A stretch of 9,738 bases of DNA, from positions 1-9,738 of the forward strand of contig USDH01000040.1 in NCBI GenBank assembly GCA_900553415.1, in the 5' to 3' direction. Source of the DNA: an uncultured Collinsella sp. (GTDB taxonomy: Bacteria > Actinomycetota > Coriobacteriia > Coriobacteriales > Coriobacteriaceae). The position numbers and the translations under genes are program-made. The notes beneath the pieces are model-generated. The model was not told the DNA's origin. It did no database searches and was given only the letters and a program-made list of their open reading frames with translations. This document shows, piece after piece, positions 6,072 to 9,738 of this stretch. The first letter of the stretch is position 1; every line of letters starts with the position of its first letter.

Positions 6072-6094
6072 ATGATTGAAAATCGACCAATCAT
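6072..6094 (-). terminator. Weak hairpin downstream of uvrC
   Basis: On the - strand ATGATTG (6094-6088) pairs with CAATCAT (6078-6072) around a 9-base loop, 26-48 bases after the uvrC stop, and is followed by TTTATTT. The stem is AT-rich and the U-run is interrupted, so it would be a weak intrinsic terminator at best. It is nevertheless the best candidate between uvrC and the peptide operon. Confidence 0.3.
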
Positions 6095-6119
6095 GTATAT
6101 CAGTTGTTTAGAAGCGCAT

Positions 6120-8066
6120 TTAGTTTTCGGAACGGTTGGCCGATGTCTGGGCGCGCTCGGCATTCCATGCAACAAGTGCCTCGTGGACCGCTTTGGCGAC
6201 ATCGGCCGGAACGCCTCGAACTTCTGCAATCTCCTGCTCACTTGCCGCACGCAAACGCTTCATCGAGCCAAAATGGCGCATAATGGCACGTTTTCTGGTG
6301 GGTCCCACGCCTGGAACGTCATCGAGTACCGAAACCGTCATGGCTTTATCGCGCAACTCGCGGTGGAACGTGATGGCAAATCGGTGGGACTCATCGCGTA
6401 CCTGTTTAATTAGATAGAGCGAAGCAGACCCGGTCGGCAGCACGACAGGAGTCTCGTCCCAAGGCACAAAAACTTCCTCATCGGCCTTCGCCAAGCCACA
6501 AACTGGTATATCGAGCCCAAGAGCCTCAAGTTGCTTGATCGCAGCGGTCAATTGCGGCTTACCGCCATCGACAACGAGCAAATCGGGGCGCGAGCCAAAG
6601 CGCTCGTCGGCCATGCGCTCGGGAGCATAGCGTCGTCCCAAAACCTCGGACATCGACACGAAGTCGTTTGCCTCATCCAATTCGGCCTGGATTTTAAAAC
6701 GACGATACTGGCTCTTGTCGGCGCGCCCGTTGGTAAACACCACCATCGAGGCGACCGTAAAGGTGCCATGCAGCGTCGAGATATCGAAGCACTCGATACG
6801 CAACGGCGGCGATGGCAGCGCCAACGCACTTTCGAGCTCCAGGAGCGCTTGATTGGTGCGGTCGTCGGCATACCCCGTTCGCATCATGTAGCGCATGAGG
6901 GCATGGCGCGCATTTTTGGATGCCATATCGAGCAGACGGTGCTTTTCGCCACGCTGCGGCCTATGGAGATGGCAGGAACGCTCACGCTTGCCCGCAAGCC
7001 ACTCCCCCAGCGCCTCCGCATCCTCAAGCTCGACGGCAAGGTTGACCTCAGCTGGAATATCAGCCGTCTCGTCGTAATAGCGCTTAAGAAAGCCCGACTG
7101 GAGCTCTTCCTCGTCAACATCAAGACCCTTGTCGAGAATGAACTCGCAGGTGCGAACTGTTCGGCCCTCGCGAACGACGAAGACGCAAGCGGCGGAGATG
7201 GTCTCCTCGCGATAGAAACCGATGACATCGATATCGACACTGGAGGGAAAAACGACTTGCTGACGATCGTCCAGACCCCTGATGACCTCCAAACGACGTT
7301 TGACGCGTGCCGCGCGCTCAAAGTCGAGCGCCTCGGCGGCATCCGTCATCTCGGAGGTCAGCTCATCGACGACATCCTTGCGATGGCCCGACAAAAAGCG
7401 CTCGACACGCTTGACGTTCTTGGCATAGTCTGCCGGGGAAATCGCGCCGACACACGCACCCGGGCCGCGCCCGACATGGTAGTCAAAGCAGGGACGCCCG
7501 TTTTGCGCGCAAATCATATTGACGATGTCTTCCTCGCCCTTGTGGGACTCGACGATACGACGACAACGACGCCACTCCGCACAGGATGCGGAGCAGATGG
7601 GGATAACCTTGCGCAGCGTATCTATCGTCTCACGTGCCGCACGGCTATCGGTATAGGGTCCAAAATAGCGCGTTCCCGGCTTATGACGCTCACGCGTATA
7701 TTTGATAGCGGGATACAGGTCGCCCTTTGTAATGGCGATAAAGGGGTAGCTCTTGTCATCCTTGAGGTCGACGTTAAAGTACGGATGGTACTGACCAATC
7801 AAATTGCGCTCGAGCACCAACGCCTCGTGCTCGGTCTCCACCACGATATAGTCAAAGCTCGCCACCAGCTGCATCATCAGCGGGATCTTTTGACGCTCAT
7901 CCTGCAGCGTCACGTATTGACGCATGCGGGCGCGTAGGTTTTTCGCCTTGCCCACGTAGATGACATCGCCCTTGGCGTCTTTCCAAAGGTAGCAGCCGGG
8001 CTGCGTGGGAACGCGCGAAACCTGCTCGGCAAGCGTTGGAATGTTGTCGTGACCGGCCACGCGCAC
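6120..8066 (-). CDS. uvrC: UvrABC excision nuclease subunit C
   Basis: UvrC makes the two incisions flanking a DNA lesion after UvrA/UvrB recognition in nucleotide excision repair. The 648-residue protein has all family domains in order. The N-terminal GIY-YIG nuclease spans about 16-100, with Y26, Y37, K40, R47, E86 and N98 at catalytic positions. A cysteine-containing region covers 158-205, and the UVR helix pair that binds UvrB lies at about 234-268. The RNase H-like nuclease has IECFDIS (D428), LLVVDGGKPQL (D500) and H561, and tandem helix-hairpin-helix motifs begin at DVPGVGPTRKRAI (583-595). Length is near the usual 600-680. The cysteine region is unusual: an insertion and one lost ligand position relative to E. 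coli. The start is GTG at 8066, directly after the murJ TAG stop; GTG at 8060 is an alternative, with AGG five bases before it. Adjacency suggests co-translation with murJ. Confidence 0.96.
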   Translation of the reverse strand: MRVAGHDNIPTLAEQVSRVPTQPGCYLWKDAKGDVIYVGKAKNLRARMRQYVTLQDERQKIPLMMQLVASFDYIVVETEHEALVLERNLIGQYHPYFNVDLKDDKSYPFIAITKGDLYPAIKYTRERHKPGTRYFGPYTDSRAARETIDTLRKVIPICSASCAEWRRCRRIVESHKGEEDIVNMICAQNGRPCFDYHVGRGPGACVGAISPADYAKNVKRVERFLSGHRKDVVDELTSEMTDAAEALDFERAARVKRRLEVIRGLDDRQQVVFPSSVDIDVIGFYREETISAACVFVVREGRTVRTCEFILDKGLDVDEEELQSGFLKRYYDETADIPAEVNLAVELEDAEALGEWLAGKRERSCHLHRPQRGEKHRLLDMASKNARHALMRYMMRTGYADDRTNQALLELESALALPSPPLRIECFDISTLHGTFTVASMVVFTNGRADKSQYRRFKIQAELDEANDFVSMSEVLGRRYAPERMADERFGSRPDLLVVDGGKPQLTAAIKQLEALGLDIPVCGLAKADEEVFVPWDETPVVLPTGSASLYLIKQVRDESHRFAITFHRELRDKAMTVSVLDDVPGVGPTRKRAIMRHFGSMKRLRAASEQEIAEVRGVPADVAKAVHEALVAWNAERAQTSANRSEN

Positions 8067-9734
8067 CTACTTGCGACGAAGCAGCGCCGAGACCTCGGGC
8101 ATCTTAAGGACGACGGCAAGGCCAAAGGTAACAGCAAGCGAGACGACACCCGCAACGCAAACGTAGCCAAGAGTAATCAGAATCGAGCCGCCAAGTGCCC
8201 CGACAAAGTGCTCAAGCGCCCACATGACGCCGGCGCCTGCGGCAGCACCCAGGCCACCGAGCAAAAGGCCAAAGAAACCGCCATGCAGGATAGATTTGAC
8301 CTGAAGGCCACGTAGACGACGACGCAGCCACCACAGCGAACAACCGACCAAGATCACGTAGTCAACGACATACGAAAGCGCGATTGCCGGCATACCGAAG
8401 CCCAGCACAACGCCAAACAGCAAAACCGAGCCGGCTTGGCCGATGGCGGAATACAGACAATAGCGGCTATAGGGCTTCATGTCGAGCAAGGCAGAGAAGC
8501 TCTTCTGCATCAGCACGACCACGCCGTAGAGCGGCAGCGAGAATGCCAGGTAGACAAGGAACTCGGACACCAGCGCCACGCCGGACTCATCAAACTTGCC
8601 GGCACAGTAAATCATGTTGAGCGGACGCGCGAAGACAATCAGGTACAGCGCGAATGGAATCAGGAAGAACAGCATCTGGGCGACGCCACGCGAAATGCCC
8701 GTGCGGACGCTGTCGTAATCCTTCTCCTGTGCGTCGTGAGAGAGCTCGGTATAGAGCGCCGTCGAAAGCGAGGCGGCAATCAGCGCGTAGGGCAGCGTGT
8801 ACCACAGGCGCGCATAGGCGATGACGGAAGGGCCAGTCTCGGGCTGGACCACCAGCGCGGCAGCGTTGGTGATAGAAGTCGAGACAAACATGCACACCGT
8901 GGCGAGCAGCGTCGGGATACCGAGCGCAATCGTCTGGCGCAGTGCGGGGTCCTTAAAGTCGATATGGATATGGGGATGCACGCCGTGCTTGCCAAGCGCG
9001 GGGATCTGACATGCCATCTGAACAAAGACACCGAGGGTCGTACCGGCCGCAATCAAGATGATGCCGGCACGTTCACCAAACTGTGCGGACACGGGCGCAA
9101 AACCCATAAAGCTCGCAATGACGATCACATTGTTGAGGACCGGGGCAAACGTCGACCAGAAGTAGTCGCGGTGTGCGTTGAGAACGCCCGAGAACACCGA
9201 ACCCAAACCATAAAACAGAATCTGGATGGCAAAGAAACGGAACATGAACGCAGCGGTATCCATGCTGCCGCCGTCACCCGAAAGGAACGATTGCGTCCAG
9301 ATAAAGCTCGGGGCGAACACGGTCCCCAGCAACGAAATGCCACCCAGCACCAATAGCAGAATACCGAGCAGGTTGCCCACGTACTCGTTCGAGGCCTCGC
9401 GACCCTGCTCACGCCTCACGCCCATGTACACGGGCAAAAACGCCGTCACGAGCATGCCGCCCATCACGAGTTCGTAGAGCATATTAGGCAGGTTGTTGGC
9501 GACCTGATAGGAGGACGAGAGTAGCGACATGCCGATAGCGGCCGCCATTGCCCACGTGCGGATAAAACCGGTGACGCGAGACACGATGGTCAGGATGGTC
9601 ATAAGCCCGGCGGAACGACCAACCGTGGAGTAGTCCGACGAGCCCATGTCGTCAGTGTCATCTCGCGACGAAGAAGCTTCGGATGAGGGTGTCTGAGGCG
9701 CAGATTCTTTTGCAAAATGAGCTCCGCACTTCAA
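8067..9734 (-). CDS. murJ: Lipid II flippase MurJ (MviN family), start unresolved
   Basis: MurJ flips the peptidoglycan precursor lipid II across the cytoplasmic membrane. The frame of 555 residues from TTG at 9734 has a charged, Ser-rich N-terminus (about 1-36) and then a hydrophobic MOP-fold core with about 14 helices. Family features include TIVSRVTGFIRT (49-60, R53 and R59), NNLPNMLYELVMGGML (80-95), SGVLNAHRDYFW (182-193) and LPYALIAASLSTALYTEL (314-331). Compared with E. coli MurJ, the Asp of the ATDAF segment and the Arg after LPNLL are not kept (here SSSY and LPNMLYE). Such variants occur in Gram-positive MurJ. The stop TAG directly abuts the uvrC GTG. No ribosome binding site supports the TTG, and the frame is still open at the window edge, so the real start may lie outside the window; ATG at 9647 (M30) is another option without a clear ribosome binding site. 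Confidence 0.92.
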   Translation of the reverse strand: MKCGAHFAKESAPQTPSSEASSSRDDTDDMGSSDYSTVGRSAGLMTILTIVSRVTGFIRTWAMAAAIGMSLLSSSYQVANNLPNMLYELVMGGMLVTAFLPVYMGVRREQGREASNEYVGNLLGILLLVLGGISLLGTVFAPSFIWTQSFLSGDGGSMDTAAFMFRFFAIQILFYGLGSVFSGVLNAHRDYFWSTFAPVLNNVIVIASFMGFAPVSAQFGERAGIILIAAGTTLGVFVQMACQIPALGKHGVHPHIHIDFKDPALRQTIALGIPTLLATVCMFVSTSITNAAALVVQPETGPSVIAYARLWYTLPYALIAASLSTALYTELSHDAQEKDYDSVRTGISRGVAQMLFFLIPFALYLIVFARPLNMIYCAGKFDESGVALVSEFLVYLAFSLPLYGVVVLMQKSFSALLDMKPYSRYCLYSAIGQAGSVLLFGVVLGFGMPAIALSYVVDYVILVGCSLWWLRRRLRGLQVKSILHGGFFGLLLGGLGAAAGAGVMWALEHFVGALGGSILITLGYVCVAGVVSLAVTFGLAVVLKMPEVSALLRRK

Positions 9735-9738
9735 TTCT

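Larger units (their letters stand above)
5755..6119 (-). other. 365-base non-coding region between uvrC and the peptide operon
   Basis: No convincing gene lies here on either strand; short frames lack a ribosome binding site and family features. Base composition is clearly more AT-rich than the flanking genes. Read on the - strand, it holds a weak hairpin after uvrC (6094-6072), a bulged inverted repeat at 6000-5980, a 10-bp inverted repeat (5954-5945 with 5883-5874) enclosing a perfect 23-bp dyad (5913-5891), two promoter-like arrangements, and the ribosome binding site of the binding-protein gene. It is most likely the control region of the peptide transporter operon. Confidence 0.65.

Noticed and set aside
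5978..6250. A 90-codon - strand frame across the uvrC 3' end and the gap
   Set aside because: It overlaps uvrC out of frame, lacks a ribosome binding site, and shows no protein-like features.
6531..7937. A 468-codon open frame on the + strand
   Set aside because: It is antisense to uvrC, which has complete catalytic motifs on the - strand. No recognisable domain or ribosome binding site.
8436..9356. A 306-codon open frame on the + strand
   Set aside because: It is antisense to murJ and has charged, low-complexity composition; murJ on the other strand explains the sequence.
1..9738. CRISPR arrays, tRNA/rRNA genes, insertion sequences, phage or defence genes
   Set aside because: I looked for regularly spaced repeats, cloverleaf-like sequences, transposase or integrase motifs, and found none.

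Overview
The window joins two unrelated genomes. Bases 1 to about 974 look like a gut Bacteroidota (Bacteroides/Parabacteroides type): moderate GC, all genes on the + strand, and lipoylation/2-oxo-acid dehydrogenase genes in the order lpdA (3' end), lplA, E2 (5' end). From about 975 to the end the DNA is GC-rich and every gene is on the - strand. Gene content and protein style there suggest a Coriobacteriia actinomycete, most likely Collinsella-like. This taxonomy is inferred from memory of protein families, not from a search.

The switch lies at 969-975. It cuts the E2 gene after codon 35 and also cuts the gene entering from the other side, an ABC ATPase expected to continue beyond its 13th codon. 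No integrase, IS, tRNA or repeat is present at the junction. The simplest reading is a chimeric contig (library ligation or misassembly), not a natural fusion. The 798-codon frame running across the join is an artefact.

The right part, read on the - strand from 9738 down, holds: murJ (lipid II flippase; start unresolved near the window edge); uvrC (excision nuclease subunit), whose GTG start directly abuts the murJ stop; a 365-base gap with a promoter-like region, a perfect 23-bp dyad and a wider 10-bp inverted repeat; then a peptide-uptake ABC operon. The operon order is a Tat-type lipoprotein binding protein (DppA/OppA family), a 157-base spacer with three hairpins, permease B, a fused permease C + ATPase D protein, and the first codons of a second ATPase (DppF/OppF expected).

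In the operon the lipoprotein would capture peptides outside the membrane, B and the C half of the fusion form the channel, and the D half plus the missing F protein hydrolyse ATP. The hairpins after the binding-protein gene suggest that gene is expressed more strongly than the membrane genes.

I found no CRISPR array, RNA gene, mobile element or clear new defence or biosynthetic system. The points most worth following are the chimeric join, the unusual cysteine pattern in UvrC, the missing cysteines in the ATPase tail domain, and the regulatory dyads before the peptide operon.
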